NCBI GenBank assembly: GCA_050329415.1
Contig: JBHJOS010000042.1
Location: forward strand, 1 to 21,443
DNA length: 21,443 bases
Source: JANNOG01 sp050329415
GTDB lineage: Bacteria > Actinomycetota > Actinomycetes > Actinomycetales > JBBAYJ01
Direction of reading: 5' to 3'
The notes beneath the pieces were generated by a model. The model searched no databases. It saw only the letters and a list, made by a program, of their open reading frames with translations, and was not told the origin of the DNA. Position numbers and translations under genes: made by a program. Below, piece by piece: positions 14,162-20,092 of this stretch. Position 1 is the stretch's first letter. Every line of letters begins with the position of its first letter.

Positions 14162-14343
14162 GGTGTCGACAGCGATCAGGCGATCGCCGCCGCCGAGGCC
14201 GTCGGCGACGACCGGATCCAGAGGCCACCACCGGCCGGGTGAACCCGGAGACCTGGACGCACGGGTCCGCCGAGCAGCGCCGGGACTGGTTCGAGCGAGG
14301 ACTGGACCCGGCCGACGTCGCCCGGTGCGACACGTTCGCCTGA
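14162..14343 (+). pseudogene. C-terminal remnant of YpfJ-type neutral zinc metallopeptidase, frameshifted
   Basis: Two adjacent plus-strand frames together read like the end of the neutral zinc metallopeptidase family (YpfJ/PF04228). The first, 14162-14242, gives VDSDQAIAAAEAVGDDRIQ, then runs into a stop. The second, about 14233-14343, gives GRVNPETWTHGSAEQRRDWF and ends DVARCDTFA before TGA. Intact proteins of this family end with a helix containing VGDD-R/L-Q followed by NP-x-SFTHG-x-S-x-QR-x-WF and CDTF. Joining the halves needs one net frameshift near 14222-14238. The HExxH catalytic part is absent: upstream DNA is the ABC-F promoter and GC repeats. So this looks like roughly 60 codons left from a deletion, with further decay. 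A sequencing error could explain the frameshift but not the missing N-terminal part. Confidence 0.72.
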
Positions 14344-14344
14344 T

Positions 14345-14369
14345 CGGTCCGGTCGGTCCGGTCGGTCCG
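14345..14369. repeat. 9-nt tandem repeat (CGGTCCGGT), 2.8 copies
   Basis: Starts one base after the stop codon of the metallopeptidase remnant and ends 17 nt before the bioY -10. Confidence 0.7.
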
Positions 14370-14385
14370 CGGCGGTGCCGATCGC

Positions 14386-14391
14386 TATCGT
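14386..14391 (+). promoter_or_regulatory. Candidate -10 element of bioY
   Basis: TATCGT, 28 nt before GTG 14420, so the message would carry a short leader with the GAGGAGGT ribosome binding site at 14409-14416. I found no TGAAC/GTTCA-type BioQ operator nearby. Confidence 0.4.
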
Positions 14392-14419
14392 GAGCGGCGT
14401 CCGGCCCCGAGGAGGTCCC

Positions 14420-15028
14420 GTGTCCACCGTTGCCAGTCCTGCCACCCTGCGCGCGACGGTCCTGCCCCGCGCAGGATGGGCGACGGCCGTCGCCCTCGCC
14501 GTCGCCGGAGTCGCGGTCCACACGGCGAGCGCGCAGGTCGCGGTTCCGCTGCCGTTCACCCCGGTGCCGCTGACCCTGCAGACCCTGTCGGTGCTGCTGC
14601 TCGCGGCCGCCTACGGACCGCGGCTGGCGACGGCGACCTTCGCGTCGTACCTCGCGCTCGGGATGGCGGGCGCCCCGGTCTTCTCCCTCGGCCGCAACGG
14701 CCTCGCCGTGCTCGCGACGCCGAGCCTTGGATACCTCCTGGGCATGCTCGCCGCCACCGTCGCCGTCGGCTACCTGGCACGGCGGCGCTGGGACCGCCGG
14801 CCCCTGGGGACCGTGGCCATGATGGTCGTCGGCAACGCCGTGATCTACGTCGGCGGCGTCGCGTGGTGGCTGGTCCTCGGGTTCGGGCCGGGTGAGGCCG
14901 TGGCCGGCGGGGTGGTGCCGTTCCTCCCCGGCGATGCCCTCAAGATCGCGATCGCCGCGGGGGTCCTGCCAGGCACCTGGGCCCTGGTGCGTCGGCTGCG
15001 CGACCAAGCCGGGACTCGCGAGGAGTGA
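14420..15028 (+). CDS. bioY: Biotin transporter S component BioY
   Basis: BioY is the membrane substrate-binding subunit of energy-coupling-factor biotin transporters. The 202-residue protein is very hydrophobic, with about six predicted membrane segments. It has the family motifs PFTPVPLTLQT (45-55), LGMAGAPVFS (80-89), LGYLLGM (103-109) and GVVPFLPGDALKIA (164-177). The GTG at 14420 follows GAGGAGGT with a 3-nt spacer. A GTG 45 nt upstream lacks a ribosome binding site and would overlap the promoter. No bioM or bioN is adjacent, so it either works alone, as some BioY proteins do, or borrows an ECF module encoded elsewhere. Its stop is 6 nt from the stop of the convergent ketoacyl synthase gene. 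Confidence 0.93.
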   Translation: MSTVASPATLRATVLPRAGWATAVALAVAGVAVHTASAQVAVPLPFTPVPLTLQTLSVLLLAAAYGPRLATATFASYLALGMAGAPVFSLGRNGLAVLATPSLGYLLGMLAATVAVGYLARRRWDRRPLGTVAMMVVGNAVIYVGGVAWWLVLGFGPGEAVAGGVVPFLPGDALKIAIAAGVLPGTWALVRRLRDQAGTREE

Positions 15029-15034
15029 TGGGCG

Positions 15035-16228
15035 TCACACCGGAGCGATCACCAGTGCGCTGATGAAGCCTCCGAAACCGGCGGACACCGACACCACCGG
15101 GCCCGGGGCCAGGACGCGCCGCTGAGTCACAAGATCCAGGTCCGCCGCCGCCGAGCGTTCCGGCCGGGCACGCAGGCCGACGACAGGCAGCAGGTGCCCA
15201 CGCTCCAGGGCGAGCACCGCCTCCGCCGCCGCCAGTGCACCCGAGGCCGCCATCGCGTGACCGGTCGCTCCCTTGCCTGCGGTCACCGGGACATCGACGC
15301 CGGTGAGCAGCCGGGCCAGGCCGGCCGCCTCGGCCGCGTCGCCGACGGCTGTGCCGGCCGCGTGCCCGAGCACGGCGGTGAGGTCCGCGGGCCGCAGACC
15401 GGCGGCAGCCAGGGCGCGGGTGGCCACGTCCGAGACGGCGAGCCCCGTGACGCCGGGGGCGGCGACACCGGCGTCGAGGTCGCGCCCGGAGGCGGACCCG
15501 AGGACGGCGGCCAGCGGGCGGGCGCCCCGCGCGCGGGCGTGCCCGGGCGACTCCAGGACGAGCGCGGCGGCGGCCTCGGCCAGGACGAGGCCGTCGCGGC
15601 CGTCGTCGAAGGGCCGCGCGGTGCCCGTCGCGCTCAGCAGGCCCAACCGGGCCAGACCTGCCAGATTGACCGGCGTCGCCCCGGCCTCCGCCCCCCCGGC
15701 CACCACGATGTCGCAGGCTCCCGAGGCGATGAGCCGGGCCGCGTCGGCGATGGCGTCGGTCGCCGACGCGCACGCGGTCGCGATCGCCCGGCACGGCCCC
15801 GACAGCCCGAGCCGGCGGGCCACGGCGGCGACCGGTTCGGCCGGCGACAGGGCGAGGACGTCCCGGGGCGCCGGGTCTCGCCCGGCGGCGACGGCCGCGC
15901 TCGCCCGTTCCGCTGCCCGCAGGCCCGCGAGGCCGACACCCCACTGGCACCCGGCGCGCGCCGGTGCTGTCCGATGGGGGCCGGGCACCGTGTCGTCCAG
16001 CCCGTCGGCCGGCAGGCCCGCCGCGTGCCAGGCCTGCGCCACCGCGTCCAGGCTCGCCCGCGTCACCAGGTCCCCGAACCGGCGGGGGTGCCGAAGGAGA
16101 GCCCCGTCCAAAGCCGACGCCACTCCCGGAGGCGGTGCGACCGCCCGGGCGGCCCAGAACACCTCGGAGTCCCGGGCCCGGGCGGTGACGACGCCGAGGC
16201 CCGTGACGAGGGCCAGCGGCTCCGGCAT
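15035..16228 (-). CDS. Beta-ketoacyl-ACP synthase family protein (KAS I/II-like)
   Basis: A 397-residue thiolase-fold condensing enzyme with the full KAS I/II triad: nucleophile Cys153 in ATACASATDAI, His289 in GHAAGTAVGD and His324 in KGATGHAMAASG with Lys319. A C-terminal gating loop, SAGFGGFISALV, matches the GFGG of FabF. The first histidine motif reads HAAGT rather than the usual HGTGT, and the protein is much more alanine-rich than primary-metabolism FabF, which points to a specialised synthase or chain-length-factor-like relative with an intact active site. Claisen condensation of an acyl starter with malonyl-ACP is the family reaction; substrate unknown. It is divergent from an AMP-ligase with 20 bp between start codons; no acyl carrier protein gene is in the window. 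ATG 16228 has a TACGGT -10 six nt upstream. Confidence 0.88.
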   Translation of the reverse strand: MPEPLALVTGLGVVTARARDSEVFWAARAVAPPPGVASALDGALLRHPRRFGDLVTRASLDAVAQAWHAAGLPADGLDDTVPGPHRTAPARAGCQWGVGLAGLRAAERASAAVAAGRDPAPRDVLALSPAEPVAAVARRLGLSGPCRAIATACASATDAIADAARLIASGACDIVVAGGAEAGATPVNLAGLARLGLLSATGTARPFDDGRDGLVLAEAAAALVLESPGHARARGARPLAAVLGSASGRDLDAGVAAPGVTGLAVSDVATRALAAAGLRPADLTAVLGHAAGTAVGDAAEAAGLARLLTGVDVPVTAGKGATGHAMAASGALAAAEAVLALERGHLLPVVGLRARPERSAAADLDLVTQRRVLAPGPVVSVSAGFGGFISALVIAPV

Positions 16229-16233
16229 CCGGC

Positions 16234-16239
16234 TACCGT
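16234..16239 (+). promoter_or_regulatory. -10 element of the AMP-ligase gene, overlapping the opposite -10
   Basis: TACCGT, 9 nt before ATG 16249. It is part of TACCGTA (16234-16240), which also forms the minus-strand -10 of the ketoacyl synthase gene. Confidence 0.5.
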
Positions 16240-16240
16240 A
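16235..16240 (-). promoter_or_regulatory. -10 element of the ketoacyl synthase gene, overlapping the opposite -10
   Basis: TACGGT on the minus strand, 6 nt before ATG 16228. It shares five base pairs with the plus-strand TACCGT, so RNA polymerase could open the same DNA for either direction but not both at once. Confidence 0.5.
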
Positions 16241-16248
16241 CGGGCGCC

Positions 16249-17733
16249 ATGAGCAGCTCGGTCACGGCCGCCGCCACCGCTGCCGCCACCTCGACGGCCC
16301 CCCTGGTCGCCGCGGTGCTGGAGGCGGCCCGGCGACGACCGAGGGCGACGGCGGTCGTGTCGGCCGCCACCGGCCGGCGCGAGTCGTACGGCCGGCTGGC
16401 GGAGCGGGTCGCACGGCGGGCGGCCGAGCTCCGCGCCGTCCTGCCCGCGGCCGGCCATGACGAGGACGGCCGGCGCCCGGTGGCGGCGATCGAGCACGAG
16501 TCGCCGGAGGGGGTGGATCTCCTCGTCGACGTGCTGGCGGTGGCAGCGACCCGTGCCGTGGCCCTGGTCCGCAACCCCGCGCACCCAGCAGCCGTCTGGC
16601 AGCGGCAGCGCGACGTTGTCGACCCCGCCGTCACCCTGGGACCGGGGGACGCCCTCGCGCTCGCCCCGCGGGCTCGGCCGGCGTGGCTGCATCCCGGGAC
16701 GTACCAGCTCGTCTCGACGTCCGGTTCCACCGGGGTGCCGAAGCTGGTTCAGCTCACGCAGCAGGGCACACTCGGCGCCGCCGAGGTGTACCGGCGGCGG
16801 GTGCCCGTGCAGCCCGGCGAGGCCGTGGCCGTGCCGCAGTCACTCGCCACGGTCGGCGCCCTGCCGTCCGGAGTGCTGCCGGCGCTGCTGTCCGGCGGCA
16901 CGGCCGTGCTCGGCCACGGGTGGGGGGTGCGGACGTTTCTCGACGCGCTCGCCGAGCATCGCGCGGTGTTCGCGATGGCGGTGACCGGCTGGTGGCAGGT
17001 GTGCCTGACCGCGACCTGGCCTCCGCTGCCGGCGCTGCGGGTGCTGGGCGTCGGGGGGTCGCCGTGGCACCACCTGCTCCCGGAGGTCCGTCACCGGCTG
17101 CCGGGTGTCGAGGTGCTGGGCAACTACGGGCTCACCGAGACCCACGGCCCCGCGCTGCAGGTGTCAACCGCCGAGGTCGCCGACGTGGCGGGCCTCGCGG
17201 GGCGCCCGGTGCCGGGGATCGAGGCCGAGGTGCGGGACGAGGCGGGGGCGCCGCGGGTGCCGGGTGAGCGTGGGGTGCTGTGGCTGCGGGGTCCCCTCGT
17301 CACGCCCGGTTACGCGCCCGCCGCGCTGACCGGCGCGGCCGAGGACGGGTGGTTCCGCACCGGAGACGTCGCGACCACAGACGCCCGGGGGTGGGTGCGG
17401 GTCGTGGACCGGGCCGACGACCTCGTCGACGTGGCGGGCCGAAAGGTGTACCCGGCGGAGGTCGAGGCGGTCCTGCGGCCGGTGCCGGGGGTCCTGGACT
17501 GCGCCGTCGTGCGTGCGGACGAGCCGCCTGGGCGGGGCCGGCTCGGGGCCTTCGTCGTCGCCGCCCCCGGCGGGGTGGACGTCGCCGCCGCTCGCCGGGC
17601 GGTCCGCGAGGGCGTGGGCTCCCATGCCGTGCCCGCCCGGCTCGAGGTCCTCGCCGCGCTGCCACGGACGGGCAGCGGCAAGGTCGACCGGGAGGAGTTG
17701 CGCCGCCGACTCGGCGCTGCGGCCGCAGAGTGA
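16249..17733 (+). CDS. AMP-dependent acyl/aryl-CoA synthetase-like ligase (ANL superfamily)
   Basis: A 494-residue adenylate-forming enzyme that should activate a carboxylic acid as an acyl-AMP and pass it to CoA or a carrier protein. Core motifs are present in order: A3 STSGSTGVPK (156-165), A5 NYGLTET (292-298), A7 WFRTGD (368-373), the A8 hinge VDRADDLVDVAGRKVYP (386-402) and A10 PRTGSGKVDREEL (472-484) with catalytic Lys478. Fatty-acyl-AMP-ligase insertions were not obvious, so a CoA ligase is somewhat favoured; substrate unknown. The N-terminus is short and alanine-rich. It is leaderless by promoter spacing and divergent from the KAS gene. The pair suggests that an activated acyl group made here feeds, or is parallel to, the condensing enzyme, but that is inference. 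Confidence 0.9.
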   Translation: MSSSVTAAATAAATSTAPLVAAVLEAARRRPRATAVVSAATGRRESYGRLAERVARRAAELRAVLPAAGHDEDGRRPVAAIEHESPEGVDLLVDVLAVAATRAVALVRNPAHPAAVWQRQRDVVDPAVTLGPGDALALAPRARPAWLHPGTYQLVSTSGSTGVPKLVQLTQQGTLGAAEVYRRRVPVQPGEAVAVPQSLATVGALPSGVLPALLSGGTAVLGHGWGVRTFLDALAEHRAVFAMAVTGWWQVCLTATWPPLPALRVLGVGGSPWHHLLPEVRHRLPGVEVLGNYGLTETHGPALQVSTAEVADVAGLAGRPVPGIEAEVRDEAGAPRVPGERGVLWLRGPLVTPGYAPAALTGAAEDGWFRTGDVATTDARGWVRVVDRADDLVDVAGRKVYPAEVEAVLRPVPGVLDCAVVRADEPPGRGRLGAFVVAAPGGVDVAAARRAVREGVGSHAVPARLEVLAALPRTGSGKVDREELRRRLGAAAAE

Positions 17734-17744
17734 CCTGGGACGGA

Positions 17745-17775
17745 CGTCGGACGGCGCACCGCCACTCCGCCGACG
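17745..17775 (+). terminator. Candidate hairpin after the AMP-ligase gene
   Basis: CGTCGG (17745-17750) pairs with CCGACG (17770-17775) around a loop that itself holds GGCG/CGCC-type complementarity. It starts 11 nt after the stop. No T-tract. Confidence 0.35.
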
Positions 17776-17808
17776 ACACTTGTGCGATCTCGATGGAGGT
17801 CCCCGTCC

Positions 17809-17839
17809 ACGACGTCACCCGGCTGCGTCCTCACGTCGT
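17809..17839 (-). terminator. Candidate hairpin at the end of the acVLRF1-like gene
   Basis: ACGACGT (17809-17815) and ACGTCGT (17833-17839) form a 7-bp inverted repeat overlapping the stop codon of the minus-strand gene. With the hairpin at 17745-17775 it would separate two convergent transcripts. Confidence 0.3.
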
Positions 17840-18535
17840 CGGGCGGGCGCCGTCCACAGGCCCGGGCACGCCGAGCGCGGAGGCGTTGCGGACCCGCACG
17901 CGCACCCCGCGGACCCGGGTGGCGAGGTCGGCCAGCGTGACCCGTCGCGGGTCCCCGACCGGCATCGGTCCCGCCCGGGGGAGCTCGACCCCGGCCCGCT
18001 CGAGCACCTGTCGGATCAGCAGCCGGTCGCCTGCCGTGACGACCACCTCGACGCCGGTCATCACGTCGGTGTCGGCGAGGACCAGTCGCAGCCGTGCCAC
18101 CGCGTCCGCCACCAGGGCGTCCGTCTGGTTCCCGCGCCGGCGCTGGTACCGGCCCTGGGACGAGCCGCCCTTCGAGGTCCGCCCCTGGACGTAGGCTCGC
18201 CCGGCCTTCCCGGCCCGCTCGGCCCCGTCAGCGACGACACCGACGGCCCACCCGCCCCGCCGCACGGCGACGGCCAGCATGGGCGGTGCCGCGAGGGCGG
18301 CGGCTCCGAGCGCCCACGCGCCGCGCCACACGCCCGACCCGGCGGGCACGGGCGGGTCGGGCGGGCGCCACCACAGGTCCAGGGACGCCCACGACCCGTC
18401 GGCCGCCGAGAACTCCATCCCGGTGGCCGTCGACGTCGCGGACACCTGGCCGTGGGTGTCGACGAACCGCTCGACCCATCCGGTCACCCGGTCGCCCGGC
18501 ACCTCCAGCGACCTCTCGGCACCGGGCGCCGACAC
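17831..18535 (-). CDS. acVLRF1-family (Vms1-like) peptidyl-tRNA hydrolase / release factor
   Basis: A 234-residue protein whose centre, GRTSKGGSSQGRYQRRRGNQ (118-137), is the catalytic loop of the Vms1-like release factor superfamily. Gln127 occupies the position expected for the catalytic glutamine that replaces the GGQ-type Gln of classical release factors. Actinobacterial members are called acVLRF1 and are thought to release nascent chains from stalled ribosomes. The N-terminal about 100 residues contain LDLWWRPP and APPMLAVAVRRGGWAVGVV and have no clear membrane segment. The C-terminal part (about 140-225) repeats the alpha/beta pattern of the RF1-like fold, with DTDVMTGVEVVVTAGD. The GTG start is 16 nt after sufT, so it is the last gene of the suf operon. 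Its 5' end has only a weak Shine-Dalgarno sequence (GGGGCG). Confidence 0.82.
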   Translation of the reverse strand: MSAPGAERSLEVPGDRVTGWVERFVDTHGQVSATSTATGMEFSAADGSWASLDLWWRPPDPPVPAGSGVWRGAWALGAAALAAPPMLAVAVRRGGWAVGVVADGAERAGKAGRAYVQGRTSKGGSSQGRYQRRRGNQTDALVADAVARLRLVLADTDVMTGVEVVVTAGDRLLIRQVLERAGVELPRAGPMPVGDPRRVTLADLATRVRGVRVRVRNASALGVPGPVDGARPTT

Positions 18536-18551
18536 CGCCCCGGCCGCCGCC

Positions 18552-18953
18552 TCAGACGTTGAAGGACAGGGCGCGCAGCTGGTCGCGGCCCTCCTCTGTG
18601 ATCTTCTCGAGGCCCCAGGGCGGCATCCACACCCAGTTGATCGTCATGCTGGACACCAGGCCCTCGAGCGCACGCTGGGACTGCTCCTCGATGACGTCGG
18701 TGAGCGGGCAGGCCGCCGACGTCAGCGTCATGTCGAGCACGCAGTGGCCCTGCGGGTCGAGGTGCACCCCGTAGACCAGGCCGAGGTCCACGACGTTGAT
18801 CCCCAGCTCGGGGTCGATGACGTCGCGCATCGCCTCCTCGACGTCGGCGACGTCGACCGGTCCGGCGGGTGGTGGGGTCACCGGCTCGGCTCCCGGCGGT
18901 GCCGGACGGTCGTCGACCGGCCCGGTGGCCCGCTCCGTCGTCGAGTCGTTCAT
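18552..18953 (-). CDS. sufT: SufT-like MIP18/DUF59 iron-sulfur assembly protein
   Basis: A 133-residue protein with a disordered proline-rich N-terminus (about 1-33) and a single DUF59/MIP18 domain: VEEAMRDVIDPELGINVVDLG (from 38), LVYGV (59-63) and LTSAACPLTDVIEEQ (77-91). Cys82 is the conserved cysteine of the family. PPWGLEKITEEGRDQLRALSFNV is a typical SufT ending. SufT helps maturation of Fe-S proteins, particularly under demand, although its chemistry is not settled. ATG 18953 is one nt from the sufC stop and has GGGAG 6 nt upstream, inside sufC. In most actinobacterial suf operons sufS and sufU stand between sufC and sufT; here they do not. Confidence 0.9.
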   Translation of the reverse strand: MNDSTTERATGPVDDRPAPPGAEPVTPPPAGPVDVADVEEAMRDVIDPELGINVVDLGLVYGVHLDPQGHCVLDMTLTSAACPLTDVIEEQSQRALEGLVSSMTINWVWMPPWGLEKITEEGRDQLRALSFNV

Positions 18954-18954
18954 C

Positions 18955-19749
18955 TCAGGCTCCCGCGGCGGCGGTCTCGGCCAGCGCGGCCGCCCCCGCG
19001 CCAGGGGCGTAGCGGTCGTATCCCTCGGCCTCCAGGCGATCCGCCAGCTCCGGGCCGCCCTCCTCGACGATCCGCCCGTCCACCATGACGTGGACGAAGT
19101 CCGGCCGCACGTACCGGAGGATCCGGGTGTAGTGGGTGATGAGCAGCACGCCGAGGCTGGTCTCGGCCTTGGCGGCGTTCACGCCCTCGCTGACCACCCG
19201 CAGCGCGTCGACGTCCAGACCGGAGTCGGTCTCGTCGAGGATCGCGATCAGCGGCCTGAGCAGGCGGAGCTGGAGGATCTCGTGACGCTTCTTCTCGCCG
19301 CCCGAGAATCCCTCGTTGACGTTGCGGGAGGCGAACGCGGGGTCCATGCGCAGGTCCGCCATGGCCCCCTTGACCTCGCCCACCCACTTGCGCAGGGCCG
19401 GCGCCTCACCCGTCACCGCGGTCCGGGCGGTGCGCAGGAAGTTCGACACCGTGACGCCCGGCACTTCCACCGGGTACTGCATGGCGAGGAAGAGGCCCGC
19501 GCGCGCCCGCTCGTCGACGGCCATCTCGAGGACGTCCTGGCCGTCGAGGGTGATGGAGCCCTGGGTGACCGTGTACTTGGGGTGCCCGGCGACGGAGTAG
19601 GCCAGCGTCGACTTCCCGGAGCCGTTGGGCCCCATGATCGCGTGGGTCTCGCCGGAGCGGACGGTGAGGTTGACACCTCGCAGGATGGGCGTGGTCTCGC
19701 CGTCGGCCGTCGTGCCGACGTGCAGGTCGCGGATCTCGAGTGTGGTCAT
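18955..19749 (-). CDS. sufC: Fe-S cluster assembly ATPase SufC
   Basis: SufC is the soluble ABC-type ATPase that drives the SufBCD scaffold for Fe-S cluster assembly. The 264 residues carry Walker A GPNGSGKST (40-48), a Q-loop in LAMQYPVEVPGV (88-99), the SufC-type signature FSGGEKKR (148-155), Walker B IAILDETDSGLD (168-179) and switch His206 in ITHYTRIL. There are no membrane segments. The first residues, MTTLEIRDLHV, are family-typical and fix ATG 19749. It lies 7 nt after the Rieske gene and 1 nt before sufT. The C-terminus has a short alanine-rich extension. Confidence 0.97.
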   Translation of the reverse strand: MTTLEIRDLHVGTTADGETTPILRGVNLTVRSGETHAIMGPNGSGKSTLAYSVAGHPKYTVTQGSITLDGQDVLEMAVDERARAGLFLAMQYPVEVPGVTVSNFLRTARTAVTGEAPALRKWVGEVKGAMADLRMDPAFASRNVNEGFSGGEKKRHEILQLRLLRPLIAILDETDSGLDVDALRVVSEGVNAAKAETSLGVLLITHYTRILRYVRPDFVHVMVDGRIVEEGGPELADRLEAEGYDRYAPGAGAAALAETAAAGA

Positions 19750-19756
19750 GGGCGGG

Positions 19757-20092
19757 TCAGTTCCGTTCGTCGGTGGGGTCGGGGCGGGCCAGCGAGACGG
19801 TGATCACGTCACCGTCGACCTCGGCGTGGTGGACGGTGAGCGGGAGGACGGCCGGCGGGCCCGTGGGCTCGCCGGTGCTCAGGTCGAACCGGGAGCCGTG
19901 GAGCCAGCACTCCACGGTCCCGTCGTCGAGCTCGCCCTCGCTGAGCGACACCTCGGCGTGGGTGCAGATGTCGTCGACGGCGTGCACGGTCCCGCCCGCG
20001 CGGACCAGGCACACGGCGTGGCCGTCGACCTCGATCCGGGTTGGCACCCGGTCGGGGACATCGGTCAGGGGGACCCGCAGGCTCGTGCTCAC
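19757..20092 (-). CDS. Rieske-type [2Fe-2S] ferredoxin of the suf operon
   Basis: A 111-residue bacterial Rieske ferredoxin of the non-haem dioxygenase type. The cluster ligands are in CTH (Cys43, His45) and, after 16 residues, CWLHG (Cys62, His65). The following TGEPTGPPAVLPL segment is the usual proline loop. There is no signal or membrane segment, so it is cytoplasmic. A Rieske gene between sufD and sufC is common in actinobacteria and is thought to supply electrons or structure for assembly; the exact role is not established. Its GTG overlaps the sufD stop as GTGA. Confidence 0.93.
   Translation of the reverse strand: MSTSLRVPLTDVPDRVPTRIEVDGHAVCLVRAGGTVHAVDDICTHAEVSLSEGELDDGTVECWLHGSRFDLSTGEPTGPPAVLPLTVHHAEVDGDVITVSLARPDPTDERN

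Noticed and set aside
14375..14419. Upstream in-frame GTG start for bioY
   Set aside because: No ribosome site, overlaps the TATCGT -10, and adds residues outside the family; GAGGAGGT directly before GTG 14420 is decisive.
15194..16460. Plus-strand frames antisense to the ketoacyl synthase
   Set aside because: Arg/Ala/Pro-rich translation with no motifs, opposite an intact active-site gene.
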